64,000 nucleotides of DNA from Streptomyces misionensis (GCF_900104815.1 NZ_FNTD01000004.1:2682501-2746500), one strand, 5' to 3'; counted from the first letter of the stretch, positions 8,636-18,269 are shown. Translations and numbers: made by a program. Notes: generated by a model not told the origin, from the sequence alone.

Positions 8636-9805
8636 TCAGCCGGAGGGCGATCGGCCGAACAGGCCGGAACCGAGCGGGTGCCCGCGGTCGAAGCCCGGCA
8701 GGATCAGGAACGTCGCGCTCGCGGTCGTCGTGGTGAAGGGCAGCAGCGCGTCGGAGACGTCCATGTGGGCGAGGGTGGCGGTGAAGGTCCGCAGGTCGTT
8801 CTGGAAGCTGATGAAGAGCAGCCCGGGGGCGGGCTCGTCGATGCCGTAGGAGCGGCGGAGCATGAGGCCGACCCCGACCACGGAGGCGTGCGCCCTGCGC
8901 GCATGGGCGTCCGCGGGCACGAGATAGCGTCCGTCGGGCGTCTTGGCGCCGAGTTCCGGGCCCGCGGCCGCGGGGCCGCCGGACAGGGGCGCTCCGCTGT
9001 CCCGGCGCCGTCCGAAGACCGCCTCCTGGCGGGCCACCGGCAGGGCGGCGAAGCGCGGCAGGTCCAGCTCCATGCGCCGCAGCACGGCGATGGTGCCCCC
9101 GGCGACCGCGGGAGGCCCGGCCAGCCACAGGTCGCGCCGCTGTTCGGCGGCGGTGTGCGGACCCACGATGCCGTCGATGAAACCGAGCAGGTTGCGGGGT
9201 GCGGCCAGGCCCTCGCCGACAGGCACGTCCGCGCCGCGGTGGCCCGACTGCCGCCAGCGTTCGCGGACGCGGTCACCGGCCTGGTGCAGGAGCGCGGCGG
9301 CGGCGACCGGTACGACCGGGGCGTCGCTCGCGCAGATCTGGAGCAGCAGGTCCCCGCCGCGCGCGCGGGGGGCGATCCGCTCGCGGGTGAACCGCGGGAG
9401 GTCCGTCGCGCCGGGCAGCGAGGCGCCGGCCGCGCGCACCAGCCGCGGGCCCACGCCGACGGTCACGGTGAGGTCGCCCGGCTCCAGCCCGAGCAGGCGC
9501 GAATCCTTGCCGGAGGTCAACGCGGCGATGGCGGTGCCGAGTTCGGCGAGCAGCGGGCCGGGGGCCACGCCGGCGCCGAGGTCGGCCACCACGGCCAGCA
9601 GATGGTGCTGGGCCGGCTGGGGAAGGGTGACGCCCGCCTGGTGCCGGCCCCTCGCGGGCACCCGTGCCGTGCCGGTCGCCGCCGGGCCCGCCCGGCCCGG
9701 ACGGGCGGCGTCCGCGGTGCACCCGGCGGCCAGGCCGGTGGCCACCAGCGCGCCGGTGACATCGAGGAACGCGCGGCGTGACGGGTGGTGATCGGCTCGG
9801 CGCAT
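8636..9805 (-). CDS. DyP-type peroxidase, exported (Tat)
   Basis: A 389-residue dye-decolorising heme peroxidase. The leader SRRAFLDVTG has the twin-Arg motif and leads to a Gly-Cys at about 26-27, so the protein may be both Tat-exported and lipid-anchored. The DyP fingerprint G-x-x-D-G is GFIDG with catalytic D211, and the C-terminal signature GIDEPAPGLLFISFQND is intact. DyPs fold with heme in the cytoplasm before Tat export and oxidise dyes or lignin-like phenolics with hydrogen peroxide. No EfeO or EfeU genes adjoin it, so it does not look like an EfeUOB iron-uptake operon. The ATG at 9805 starts immediately before the twin-Arg segment. Confidence 0.92.
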   Translation of the reverse strand: MRRADHHPSRRAFLDVTGALVATGLAAGCTADAARPGRAGPAATGTARVPARGRHQAGVTLPQPAQHHLLAVVADLGAGVAPGPLLAELGTAIAALTSGKDSRLLGLEPGDLTVTVGVGPRLVRAAGASLPGATDLPRFTRERIAPRARGGDLLLQICASDAPVVPVAAAALLHQAGDRVRERWRQSGHRGADVPVGEGLAAPRNLLGFIDGIVGPHTAAEQRRDLWLAGPPAVAGGTIAVLRRMELDLPRFAALPVARQEAVFGRRRDSGAPLSGGPAAAGPELGAKTPDGRYLVPADAHARRAHASVVGVGLMLRRSYGIDEPAPGLLFISFQNDLRTFTATLAHMDVSDALLPFTTTTASATFLILPGFDRGHPLGSGLFGRSPSG

Positions 9806-9893
9806 GGGGTGCAGAGTGCCATACCCGATTCGCACATGACGCCCAACTTCCGGTTTTCCGCGCGGAATTCGTCCGTCGTGCCATTCTGGGATC

Positions 9894-11237
9894 ATGCCTC
9901 GATTAGCTCTACGCGTGATGGCGGCGGTACTCGGCACCCTGACGCTGGTGGCCGGCTGCGGCAGCGGCGGGGACGACGGCGCGGCCAAGGGACGGCGGCC
10001 GGACGGCGCCCGGGTGACGATCCACGTGCCCGCCGACGCCCCGACGATCTCGGACGCGGTGACCCTGGCCCGGCCCGGCGACCTGGTGCTGGTCGCGCCG
10101 GGCGAGTACCACGAGTCGGTGAGGATCAGGACGCCGCGCGTCACCCTGCGCGGCGAGTCGCGGGAGAAGGTCGTCATCGACGGACGGTTGCGGCAGCCGA
10201 ACGGTGTCGTCGTCGCGGCGCCCGGGGTGGCCGTGGAGAACCTGACCGTGCGGAACAACACGCAGAACGGCGTGCTGGTGACCGGCTCGGCGGCGGCCGT
10301 CGCCGGGCTGCCGGGGCGCAGCGGCGGCTACGACACCGGCGACGAGCCCGTCTCCTTCCTGAAGTCGTTCCTGGTCTCGTACGTGACCGCGACCCGCAAC
10401 GGGCTGTACGGCATCTACGCGTTCTCCGCGCAGAACGGGGTCATCGAGCACTCCTACGCCTCGGGCGGGGCCGACTCGGGGATCTACGTCGGGCAGTGCA
10501 AGCCGTGCCGGGTCGTGGTGCGGGACAACATCGCCGAGCTCAACGCGGTCGGCTACGAGGGCACCAACGCCGGCGGGGACATGTACGTGGTGGGCAACCG
10601 GTTCGTCGGCAACCGCGTCGGCCTGACCACCGACTCCGACCACCAGGAGAAGCTGCTGCCGCAGCGCGGCGCGGTCGTCGCCGGCAACCTGATCGCGGAC
10701 AACCAGCAGCCGGGGACCCCCGAACAGGCCGACGGGGGCTGGGGCATCGGCGTCGGGGTCGACGGCGGCAGCGGCAACCGGTTCCTGCGCAACCGGATCA
10801 CCGGGAACGCCGACGCCGGGTTCGTGATCACCGCGACCGCCGACCTGCCCTCCGACGACAACCGGATCACGGACAACACCTTCGCCGCCAACGGCGTCGA
10901 CGTCGGCTGGACGTTCCCCTCCGCCACCCGCGGCAAGGGCAACTGCCTGAGCGGCAACACGCTGCGCACCACCGTGCCCGCCCGGCTCGCGGCCACCGCG
11001 GCCTGTCCGCCGCCCGCCGGCTCGCCCACGCCGTCCGGCACCTGGTCGAAGCCGGCGGCGCCCCGGGGCATCCCGTTCACCGACGTGGCCGCGCCCGGCC
11101 CGCAGCCGCAGTTCCCGAACGCCACCACCGCCGGCGCCACCACGGTCCCGGCCGTCCCGGCGCTGCCGGACACCGCGGACGTCCCGCTGCCGCCGCCGTC
11201 GCTGCTCGCGGCGGGGGCACGAGTGAAGACTCCGTGA
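9894..11237 (+). CDS. Right-handed parallel beta-helix lipoprotein with a TTA codon
   Basis: A 447-residue exported lipoprotein with lipobox LVAGC at Cys21. The body (about 45-370) is a right-handed beta-helix of the NosD/pectate-lyase-like type, seen as repeating coils such as GVAVENLTVRNNTQNGV, RVVVRDNIAELNAVGYEG and NRITDNTFAANG, with Asn ladders. A Pro/Ala/Thr-rich tail follows. Such proteins bind or process polysaccharide or copper-site substrates, but catalytic residues cannot be assigned. Leu4 is TTA (9903-9905), so translation probably depends on bldA and development. It is divergent from the DyP gene by 88 bases and convergent with the next gene. Confidence 0.85.
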   Translation: MPRLALRVMAAVLGTLTLVAGCGSGGDDGAAKGRRPDGARVTIHVPADAPTISDAVTLARPGDLVLVAPGEYHESVRIRTPRVTLRGESREKVVIDGRLRQPNGVVVAAPGVAVENLTVRNNTQNGVLVTGSAAAVAGLPGRSGGYDTGDEPVSFLKSFLVSYVTATRNGLYGIYAFSAQNGVIEHSYASGGADSGIYVGQCKPCRVVVRDNIAELNAVGYEGTNAGGDMYVVGNRFVGNRVGLTTDSDHQEKLLPQRGAVVAGNLIADNQQPGTPEQADGGWGIGVGVDGGSGNRFLRNRITGNADAGFVITATADLPSDDNRITDNTFAANGVDVGWTFPSATRGKGNCLSGNTLRTTVPARLAATAACPPPAGSPTPSGTWSKPAAPRGIPFTDVAAPGPQPQFPNATTAGATTVPAVPALPDTADVPLPPPSLLAAGARVKTP

Positions 11238-11256
11238 TCGCCGCGGGTCAATACAG

Positions 11257-12048
11257 CTAGCGCGTGGGGGTGATGCCGGGTGCGGGCCGCACCGGTGTGT
11301 ACCCGCCGGTGCCGAAGTCGATGACGAGCGGCCGGGATTCGGACGCCACGCCGGCCTGCACCCGGTACATCGTGCCGTCCGAGCCGATCCAGTAGCGCAC
11401 GGTGTCCGCCGTACCGGCCCTGGCACGGGCGTCCGGGCCGGTCATCACGTCCACCGGACGGCCGTGCACGGTGTCGTGGCCGAGCCGGGCGGCACCGTTC
11501 TGCGGCAGCAGTTCGGCGTTGTCCGGCCGGTCGCTGCCGAGGCCGAGCGTGATGGCCAGCGAACTGTCCAGGGAACTGCCGGACTTCTGGAGCGGGCGCC
11601 GGTACCAGCCGGACGCGGGCGGCGACGGCGGCGCCGTGGCGGGGGCGTCGGCCATGGGGTGGACCAGGACGGTGGTGGCCGTCCACTGGATCAGCCCGTC
11701 GCCGGACGCGTCGCGCCCGCTGCCGTGCACCACTCCGTACCCGATCTCGGCGCGGTAGTCGACGGACCCGGTGACGACCAGCCCGCCCGCCGCGCTCGGC
11801 ACGGTGATCGTCACCGCGCGGCCGCCCGCCTGGTAGTTGCGGAACCGCGTGATCGCCAGCCGGTTCGCCTCGTCCGGCGTCAACGCGCGCCTGCCGCTCG
11901 CATCGCCGCCGTTCCCGACGAGGACGAACGCGGTCGCCGCGGCGGCCGCGAGGGCGAGCCCGGCCACCGCCCAGCGTAACTTCGGCCGGCGGCGGCGTCC
12001 GTCTGCCACGCGCCGCGGAAGACCCCGTTTGCTCTTCATGGTCCGCAC
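11257..12048 (-). CDS. Membrane-anchored extracytoplasmic protein with a TTA codon
   Basis: A 263-residue protein with a very basic N-terminus, one membrane helix (about 25-45, AVAGLALAAAAATAFVLVG) and an extracellular domain. The domain starts with LTPDEANRLAITRFRNYQAGG and contains alternating beta-strand-like segments (VTITVPSAAGGLVVTGSVDY and later IGYGVVHGSG), somewhat like the LppX/LprG lipoprotein-carrier fold, but this is weak. No family assigned. Leu24, just before the helix, is TTA (11977-11979). It lies between two other surface-protein genes that also carry an early TTA codon, suggesting co-regulated developmental surface functions. Confidence 0.75.
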   Translation of the reverse strand: MRTMKSKRGLPRRVADGRRRRPKLRWAVAGLALAAAAATAFVLVGNGGDASGRRALTPDEANRLAITRFRNYQAGGRAVTITVPSAAGGLVVTGSVDYRAEIGYGVVHGSGRDASGDGLIQWTATTVLVHPMADAPATAPPSPPASGWYRRPLQKSGSSLDSSLAITLGLGSDRPDNAELLPQNGAARLGHDTVHGRPVDVMTGPDARARAGTADTVRYWIGSDGTMYRVQAGVASESRPLVIDFGTGGYTPVRPAPGITPTR

Positions 12049-12197
12049 GCGCCGGGATGCTAACAGGCCCTTCCACCACCTCCCCGACTTTTCCGTTTCC
12101 GTATAAATGACAGTGCGTCAACTTGTATGGTTCGCACGGGGATTGCTGTCGAGTTGTGCCGAGTCGGGCGATGACGTAGACGACGCAAAGGAATGCG

Positions 12198-14717
12198 ATG
12201 CCATTACGTAGGCTGGTGCGGGTGGGCCTGTCCTGTCTGTTGCTGACGGGCGGTGCCACAGGCATGATCGCGACGGGCGCCGAGCAGGCCGGCGCCTCGA
12301 CCTCCGACGGCACACTGACCGTCGAGACACTGCGGGACTTCTTCGGCACCGGCGTGATCAACACGACCATGGACGTGCCGCAACGAGGAATGAAGGTCAC
12401 CGTCACCGACGCCGCGGGACATCACGTCTCGGGCGTCACGGACGCCACCGGAAAGGTCGTGGTCGCCCCGTCGGCCTCGCTGACCGGCGGCCGGTACCGC
12501 GTGGACGTCACGGTACCGGCGCCCTACAGCGGCTACCTGCGGGCGGCGCCGGCCTCGACGGCGGAGAACCACTTCGACAGCTTCACCACGTTCGTGGACG
12601 TCTCGGGCGGCAAGAACGCCTCGGTGATCACCGGCGTCTGGAACCCGGCTGACTACGCGCTGCCGGACACGCGGTACTTCGTGCCGGTGCAGAACGCCGC
12701 CGGCGGAACCGACACCCGGGCACTGGTGGCCTTCGGGACCAAGACCCGCGGCACCTGCCCCGACCAGACGGCCTGCCCGGACGTGCTCGCCACGCAGGAG
12801 CAGGTGGGCACGACCTTCGGGCTCGCCTACGACCGCGGCCACCAGCGGCTGTTCCAGTCGGAGTTCGCCCGCCGCTACACCCCGTACGGGCCGGACGGCG
12901 GTGACGCGATCTACACCGTGCCGACCACCGGCGGGGGCGCCCCGAAGCTGTTCGCGAAGGTGCCGGGCGCCACGGTCACCGCGCACGACACCGCCCGCAT
13001 GATCAAGGACGCCGGGTTCACCGACGCGCCGGGCAAGGAGTCCATCGGCGGTCTCGCCCTGTCCGAGGACGGCCGGACCCTGTACGCGGTGAACCTGCGC
13101 ACCCGCTCGCTGGTGAGCTTCGACGCGACCGGGACGACCGCCTCGGCGCCCAGGGCGACCGTGCCGATCCCCGACCCGGGCTGCGCCTCGTCCGCCGACT
13201 GGCGGCCGTTCGGCCTGGCCGCCCACGACAACACCCTCTACGTCGGCGGCGTGTGCAGCGCGGAGAGCACACAGAAGCGCGAGGACCTGAATGTCGTCGT
13301 CTCCACCTACGACGGCAAGCGGTTCACCCCCGTGCTGACCCACCCGCTGACCTACGAGCGCGGGAACGTCCTCTCCGGCGACTCCGCCTTCCCCCAGGCC
13401 CACTTCTGGAACCCGTGGAACTCCAGCCTGAAGGACTGGGACAGCCTCAAGGTGAACGGGACGATGATCGACCCGCAGCCGGAGCTGGCCAGCATGGCCT
13501 TCGCCCGCGACGGCTCCCTGATCCTCGGCTTCCGCGACCGGTTCATGGACGTGGTCAGCTGGGGCGGGCTGGACCCGAGGCAGGGCGACGACACCCCGGA
13601 GAACGGCATGGCCGGCGGTGACATCACCATGGCCTGCGCCGATCCCGAGGGCGGGTACGCGTGGGAAGGCACCGGGAACTGCCCGAACCACGCGACCGGC
13701 GCCGTCGTCGACGGTGCCGAGTCCGCCGGTGTCGTCGAGTACTTCCCCGGTGACTTCTTCCCGAACCTCGGCGCGCCGGACCAGCCCGGTCCGCACCAGG
13801 AGAGCTCGCTGGGCTCGGTCGCCTACATCCCGCAGCAGCAGTGGGTCGTCACCACGCAGATGGACCCGACCGCCCATGTCGCCACCGACGGGACCGGTTA
13901 CTACGACATCACCACCGGCGCGGGCCCGGGCAACGACCCGAACGCCAACGCCTACCAGTTCATCGGCCTGAACCAGAACGGGTTCGGCAAGGCCGGCGGC
14001 CTCGGCGACATCGCGTACGCCGCGGCGAACGCCCCGATCCAGATCGGCAACGTGGTCTGGTACGACGGCGACCACAACGGCATCCAGGACGCCGGGCAGG
14101 TGCTGCTGCCGGACGCCACGATCAACCTGCTGGACGCCGACGGCAAGCAGGTCGCCACGACCAGGACCGACGCGGACGGCGAGTACTACTTCGGCGGCGT
14201 CGGCGCCGACTACCAGCTGACGCCGGGCGCGAAGTACACCGTGGAGTTCGACGTGTGCACCGCGGACACCACCGATGTGCCGGGACAGCCGCCGGCCACC
14301 AAGCTGCGGTTCACCCTGCCGCGGGCCGGCGCCGACCGGGCGCACGACTCCAATGTGACCCCGCCCCGCTCCGGCCGGCTGTGCAAGGGATCGGCGCCGG
14401 TCACCGCGCCGGCGAAGCCCGGCGGTGTCGACCACACCATCGACGCCGGCGTCTACATCCCCACGAAGGTGCCGCCGACGCCCTCCGCCCCGCCGTCGTC
14501 CGGTCCCCCGGCGTCCACTCCCCCGGCCTCGGCACCGCCGGCCGCCGGTACGCCCGCCGCTCCGGGGGGCGGCACGCACCAGGGTGGCGGCGGGCCCCTC
14601 GCCAGCACCGGCATGGCGAACGTGGGAAGGCTGGTCTCCCTCGTCGCCCTGCTGCTCGGCGCGGGCACGGCCGTCGTCTACGTGAGCCGTAGGCGTCTGG
14701 CCGGACGCCGCCGCTGA
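12198..14717 (+). CDS. SdrD B-like surface protein with LAxTG sortase signal and a TTA codon
   Basis: An 839-residue cell-wall-anchored protein. A Sec signal (1-34) is followed by a fibronectin/CNA-like strand region (about 40-150), a large propeller-like middle (about 160-580) with YdrG and DGRTLYAVNL-type blades, and an SdrD B domain (about 615-760; IGNVVWYDGDHNGIQD, then DADGEYYFGGVG). A Pro/Ser/Ala wall-spanning stretch leads to L801-A-S-T-G805, a membrane helix and RRRLAGRRR. LAxTG is the motif of class E sortases, the type that anchors long chaplins in Streptomyces. Leu3 is TTA (12204-12206), implying bldA control. AAAGGAA precedes the ATG. Role is probably an aerial-hypha or spore-surface protein; ligand unknown. 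Confidence 0.88.
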   Translation: MPLRRLVRVGLSCLLLTGGATGMIATGAEQAGASTSDGTLTVETLRDFFGTGVINTTMDVPQRGMKVTVTDAAGHHVSGVTDATGKVVVAPSASLTGGRYRVDVTVPAPYSGYLRAAPASTAENHFDSFTTFVDVSGGKNASVITGVWNPADYALPDTRYFVPVQNAAGGTDTRALVAFGTKTRGTCPDQTACPDVLATQEQVGTTFGLAYDRGHQRLFQSEFARRYTPYGPDGGDAIYTVPTTGGGAPKLFAKVPGATVTAHDTARMIKDAGFTDAPGKESIGGLALSEDGRTLYAVNLRTRSLVSFDATGTTASAPRATVPIPDPGCASSADWRPFGLAAHDNTLYVGGVCSAESTQKREDLNVVVSTYDGKRFTPVLTHPLTYERGNVLSGDSAFPQAHFWNPWNSSLKDWDSLKVNGTMIDPQPELASMAFARDGSLILGFRDRFMDVVSWGGLDPRQGDDTPENGMAGGDITMACADPEGGYAWEGTGNCPNHATGAVVDGAESAGVVEYFPGDFFPNLGAPDQPGPHQESSLGSVAYIPQQQWVVTTQMDPTAHVATDGTGYYDITTGAGPGNDPNANAYQFIGLNQNGFGKAGGLGDIAYAAANAPIQIGNVVWYDGDHNGIQDAGQVLLPDATINLLDADGKQVATTRTDADGEYYFGGVGADYQLTPGAKYTVEFDVCTADTTDVPGQPPATKLRFTLPRAGADRAHDSNVTPPRSGRLCKGSAPVTAPAKPGGVDHTIDAGVYIPTKVPPTPSAPPSSGPPASTPPASAPPAAGTPAAPGGGTHQGGGGPLASTGMANVGRLVSLVALLLGAGTAVVYVSRRRLAGRRR

Positions 14718-14735
14718 CACACGCTCCACCCCAGG

Positions 14736-14764
14736 GACGGGCCGGTGCCTCGCACCGGCCCGTC
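14736..14764. terminator. Convergent hairpin terminator
   Basis: GACGGGCCGGTGC and its exact reverse complement flank a three-base CTC loop: a perfect 13-base stem. It fills the 52-base gap between the converging surface-protein and Rrf2 genes, so it should terminate both transcripts. There is no T run, as is common in streptomycetes. Confidence 0.8.
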
Positions 14765-14769
14765 GCGCG

Positions 14770-15228
14770 TCAGGGGTTCTCCCAGGCCGCCGGTTCCGCC
14801 GCCAGGGACCGTACGGGTTCCGGCAAGGCGCCCGCCGCCAGGTCCGCGACCGTGACGCCCTCCAGGATGCGGCGGACGTTGGCGCGCAGCGCGATCCACA
14901 GGGGGAGCAGGGGTTCGGCCGTACCCGTGTAGGAGAGCCCCGTGGGGCGTTCGCCGCGCACCGAGACGATCGGGCCGTCCACCGCGCGGATCACGTCCGC
15001 CACGGTGATCGCCGTGTCCGGGCGCGCGAGCCGGTAACCGCCACCCCCGCCGCGCCTGCTGTCCACCACCCCGGCGCGGCGCAGATCGCCGAGGATGCCC
15101 TCCAGGAACTTGTGCGGGATCCCCTGCGCGGCCGCGATTTCCTCTGCTTTCACCGGGCCGTTACCCTGCCGTACGGCCAACTCCAGTACCGCCCGTACCG
15201 CGTAGTCCGCCCGTGCCGAGATCCTCAT
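14770..15228 (-). CDS. Rrf2-family transcriptional regulator without Fe-S cysteines
   Basis: A 152-residue winged-helix protein. The start MRISARADYAVRAVLELA and the helix IPHKFLEGILGDLRRAGVVDSRRGGGGGYRLAR are textbook Rrf2 (IscR, NsrR, CymR). The three Cys that ligate an iron-sulfur cluster in NsrR and IscR are absent; the protein appears to have no Cys at all, so it should be a cluster-free type such as CymR or RsrR-unlike ligand sensors. It is divergent from the beta-galactosidase gene by 74 bases; whether it controls that gene is unknown. The ATG gives the canonical family N-terminus. Confidence 0.9.
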   Translation of the reverse strand: MRISARADYAVRAVLELAVRQGNGPVKAEEIAAAQGIPHKFLEGILGDLRRAGVVDSRRGGGGGYRLARPDTAITVADVIRAVDGPIVSVRGERPTGLSYTGTAEPLLPLWIALRANVRRILEGVTVADLAAGALPEPVRSLAAEPAAWENP

Positions 15229-15302
15229 GGGTCCATTGTGGGACGCCCCCGCGTGGAGAATGGCCGCATCCGCGCCCCGTAAGATCGCCCGGAGGCTCCA
15301 CC

Positions 15303-18269
15303 TTGGCGCTCAGCAGACGTACCTTCAGTGCCCTGGCCGGTTCGGCCGCGCTCGGTCTCGCCCTGGGCGGCAGCGGCGGCCCGGGGGCGTCCTCGGCGTT
15401 CGCGGCGCGCACCGTGCCGACCGGTCCGGCGCCCGCCCCGCCCGGCGCGGACGGCGAGCGGCACACCATCGGGTACGACCGCTACTCCCTGCTGGTCGAC
15501 GGCAAACGGCTGGTGGTCTGGTCCGGCGAGCTGCACCCCTTCCGGCTGCCCAGCCCGTCCCTGTGGCGGGACGTGCTCCAGAAGATGCGGGCGCACGGCT
15601 ACAACGCCGTCAGCGTCTACGTGGCCTGGAACTACCACTCGCCGGCGCCCGGCCGGTACGACTTCACCGGTGTCCGGGACCTGGACCTGTTCCTGCGCAC
15701 GGCCGCCGAGACCGGGCTGTACGTCATCCTGCGGCCCGGCCCCTACATCAACGCCGAGGTGGACGGCGGCGGTTTCCCCGGCTGGCTGACCGCGGCCGAG
15801 GGCCGGGCCCGGTCCGACGACCCGGAGTACCTGGCGCACGTCGACGAGTGGCTGACGCAGGTGAACCGCATCGCCCGCGCGCACCTGTTCACCCAGGGCA
15901 CCGGCACCGTGCTGCTCTACCAGATCGAGAACGAGTACGACGCGCGGGTGGGTTCGGCCGGCAGCCGCGCCTACATGTCCCACCTGTACAAGAAGGTGCG
16001 CGCCGACGGCATCGACGTACCGCTGTTCCACAACGACAAGGGCCGCAACGGCTATTGGACCCCCGGTTCGTTCGACACCGGCTCGGAGCGCGGCGGCTGG
16101 CTGTACGGCTTCGACGGGTACCCCTCGCCGCAGGCGACCCCGCCGGACTGGGGGACGTTCGGGCCCGGCGGCGCCAAGGGCGGGGCGAGCGCCTCGCCGT
16201 CGACGCCCGGGTTCGTGCCCGAGTTCGGCGGCGGCTGGTTCGACCCGTGGGGCGGCGCCTTCTTCGACGGCAAGGGGTACGCGCAGGCGCGGCGCACCCG
16301 GGACGCCGCCTACGAGCGCCGCTTCTACCTGACCAACCTGGCCAACGGCCTGACCCTGCACAACGTCTACATGACCTTCGGCGGGACCTCGTGGGGCTGG
16401 CTGCCCGCGCCGGTCGTCTACACGTCGTACGACTACGGCGCGGCCATCGACGAGGCCCGCCAGGTCACCGACAAGATCGCGCCGATGCACCAGCTCGGTC
16501 ATCTGCTGCAACGCGTCCCGGACTTCGCGAAGCTGGACCGCGCGGCGGACGTGCGGGCCGAGGGTCTGAAGGTCTACCACCTGACCAACCCGGACACCGG
16601 CGCCCATGTGTACGTCGCCCGCAACGACGGCGACGACACGGTCACCGCCGATCTGCCGACCGCCGCGGGCGACCTGCGGGTCAGCGTGCCCGCCCGGGAC
16701 GCCAGGCTGGTGGCCGCGAACCTCTCGCTGGGGCCGCGGAAGCTGAAGTACGCGAGCGTCCAGCCGTCGATGCGCGTGACCGCGGGCCGGCAGGACATCG
16801 CCGTGTTCACCGGGCCCAAGGGCGAGATGGCCGAGCTGCTGGTCGACTGCCCCGACGAGCCCGACGTGCTGCGCCTGGACCCGGAGGCCGCGTGGGTCCT
16901 GGACGACACCGGGCTGCACGTCAACGCGCCGCTGGGGCAGGGCGGTCTGATCCGGGTGCTGGTGGAGAAGGGCGGGCGGGACCGCCCGCTGCTGCTCCTG
17001 CTCGCCGACGACGCCACCGCCGTACGCCTGTTCCCGTACGACACCCCGTCCGGCACCGTGCTGGTCTACGGCCCCGCCCTGCTGCGCCACGCCGAGGTGC
17101 GCGGCCGCGAGGTCCATCTGACCGGTGACATCGCCGAGACCACCAGCATGGAGGTGTGGGGGCCGCGCGGCATCGACACCCTGGTGTGGAACGGCCGCCG
17201 GCTGCCGGTGCGGGTGACCCTGTCCGGCAGCCTGATGACCACCGGCCCGCTGCCCGGCGTGCCCGAGGTGCGGCTGCCCCGGCTCGGCGGCTGGCGGATG
17301 CGGCGGGAGAACCCGGAGGCGGGGCCCGGCTACGACGACTCCGGCTGGCGGACCGCCGACAAGAAGACGTCGTTCAGCACCACCGCGGTGCCCGCCGGGC
17401 AGCCGGTGCTCTTCGCCGACGACTACGGCTTCCACTACGGCGACGTCTGGTACCGGGGCACCTTCGACGACGCCCGCGGCATCGAGGAGGTCGCGCTCGG
17501 CTACAGCACCGGCACGCAGGGCCTGCTGATGGCCTGGCTGGACGGCGAACCGCTGGGCACGCACCGGATGCCGGTGCCGGACCGGGACACCCTCCGCAAG
17601 GGCACCTGGACGGACACGGCCGCCTTCCCGGTGCGCGCGGAGCTGCGCTCCCCCGGCCGGCATGTGCTGTCGGTGCTCGTGCGGCGGATGCAGCACGACC
17701 AGGACGGCAGGGCCGACGACGCCCACAAGGCGGCCCGCGGGCTGACGGCGGCCGTCTTCACGGGGGCGTCGCCCGAGGTCGTCTGGCGCATCCAGGGCGA
17801 GGGGCGGCCGGACCCGGTGCGCGGCCCGCTGAACAACGGCGGGCTGCACGGGGAGCGGGAGGGCTGGCACCTGCCGGGCTTCGCGGACCGCGACTGGGAG
17901 CCGGTGCGCTTCCCGGTGGCGGCGCGGTACCAGGGGGTGACCTGGTACCGGACGTCCTTCCGGCTGGCGGTGCCCGGCGACGTCGACGCGTCCGTGGGGC
18001 TGACGCTGGAAGACGATCCGTACCGCGCGTACCGGGCGCAGATCTTCCTCAACGGCTGGAACCTCGGGCAGTACATCAACAACGTGGGCCCGCAGCACAC
18101 GTTCGTGCTGCCCAACGGCATCCTGCGGACGCGGGGCGAGAACACGCTGGCGCTGGCGGTGCTCTCGGAGTTCACGACGCTGTCGGGGCCGGGGACGGTG
18201 CGGCTGTCGCTGCTCGGCCGGGCGCTCGGCGGGACCGAGGTGTCGGTGGTGCCGTCGCCCGGCCGCTGA
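15303..18269 (+). CDS. Secreted beta-galactosidase, glycoside hydrolase family 35
   Basis: A 988-residue GH35 enzyme removing terminal beta-galactosyl residues from glycans. The start is a TTG with GGAGG seven bases upstream; it gives a Tat leader SRRTFSALAG ending near AFA-ART. The catalytic barrel covers about 55-390, with the acid/base E211 in QIENEYD and the nucleophile E307 in PEFGGGWFD, plus WNYHSPAPG and LRPGPYINAE. Beta-sandwich domains follow (about 480-620 and 680-980), with the jelly-roll ending NGWNLGQYINNVGPQHTF seen in many GH35 proteins. Likely role is extracellular plant galactan or arabinogalactan breakdown. No sugar transporter adjoins it, and the divergent Rrf2 gene is an unusual neighbour. 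Confidence 0.93.
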   Translation: MALSRRTFSALAGSAALGLALGGSGGPGASSAFAARTVPTGPAPAPPGADGERHTIGYDRYSLLVDGKRLVVWSGELHPFRLPSPSLWRDVLQKMRAHGYNAVSVYVAWNYHSPAPGRYDFTGVRDLDLFLRTAAETGLYVILRPGPYINAEVDGGGFPGWLTAAEGRARSDDPEYLAHVDEWLTQVNRIARAHLFTQGTGTVLLYQIENEYDARVGSAGSRAYMSHLYKKVRADGIDVPLFHNDKGRNGYWTPGSFDTGSERGGWLYGFDGYPSPQATPPDWGTFGPGGAKGGASASPSTPGFVPEFGGGWFDPWGGAFFDGKGYAQARRTRDAAYERRFYLTNLANGLTLHNVYMTFGGTSWGWLPAPVVYTSYDYGAAIDEARQVTDKIAPMHQLGHLLQRVPDFAKLDRAADVRAEGLKVYHLTNPDTGAHVYVARNDGDDTVTADLPTAAGDLRVSVPARDARLVAANLSLGPRKLKYASVQPSMRVTAGRQDIAVFTGPKGEMAELLVDCPDEPDVLRLDPEAAWVLDDTGLHVNAPLGQGGLIRVLVEKGGRDRPLLLLLADDATAVRLFPYDTPSGTVLVYGPALLRHAEVRGREVHLTGDIAETTSMEVWGPRGIDTLVWNGRRLPVRVTLSGSLMTTGPLPGVPEVRLPRLGGWRMRRENPEAGPGYDDSGWRTADKKTSFSTTAVPAGQPVLFADDYGFHYGDVWYRGTFDDARGIEEVALGYSTGTQGLLMAWLDGEPLGTHRMPVPDRDTLRKGTWTDTAAFPVRAELRSPGRHVLSVLVRRMQHDQDGRADDAHKAARGLTAAVFTGASPEVVWRIQGEGRPDPVRGPLNNGGLHGEREGWHLPGFADRDWEPVRFPVAARYQGVTWYRTSFRLAVPGDVDASVGLTLEDDPYRAYRAQIFLNGWNLGQYINNVGPQHTFVLPNGILRTRGENTLALAVLSEFTTLSGPGTVRLSLLGRALGGTEVSVVPSPGR

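Noticed and set aside
12108..12120. TGAC-AGTGC-GTCA dyad upstream of the LAxTG surface gene
   Set aside because: Four-base arms are too short to claim an operator, and it does not match the BldD consensus well enough.
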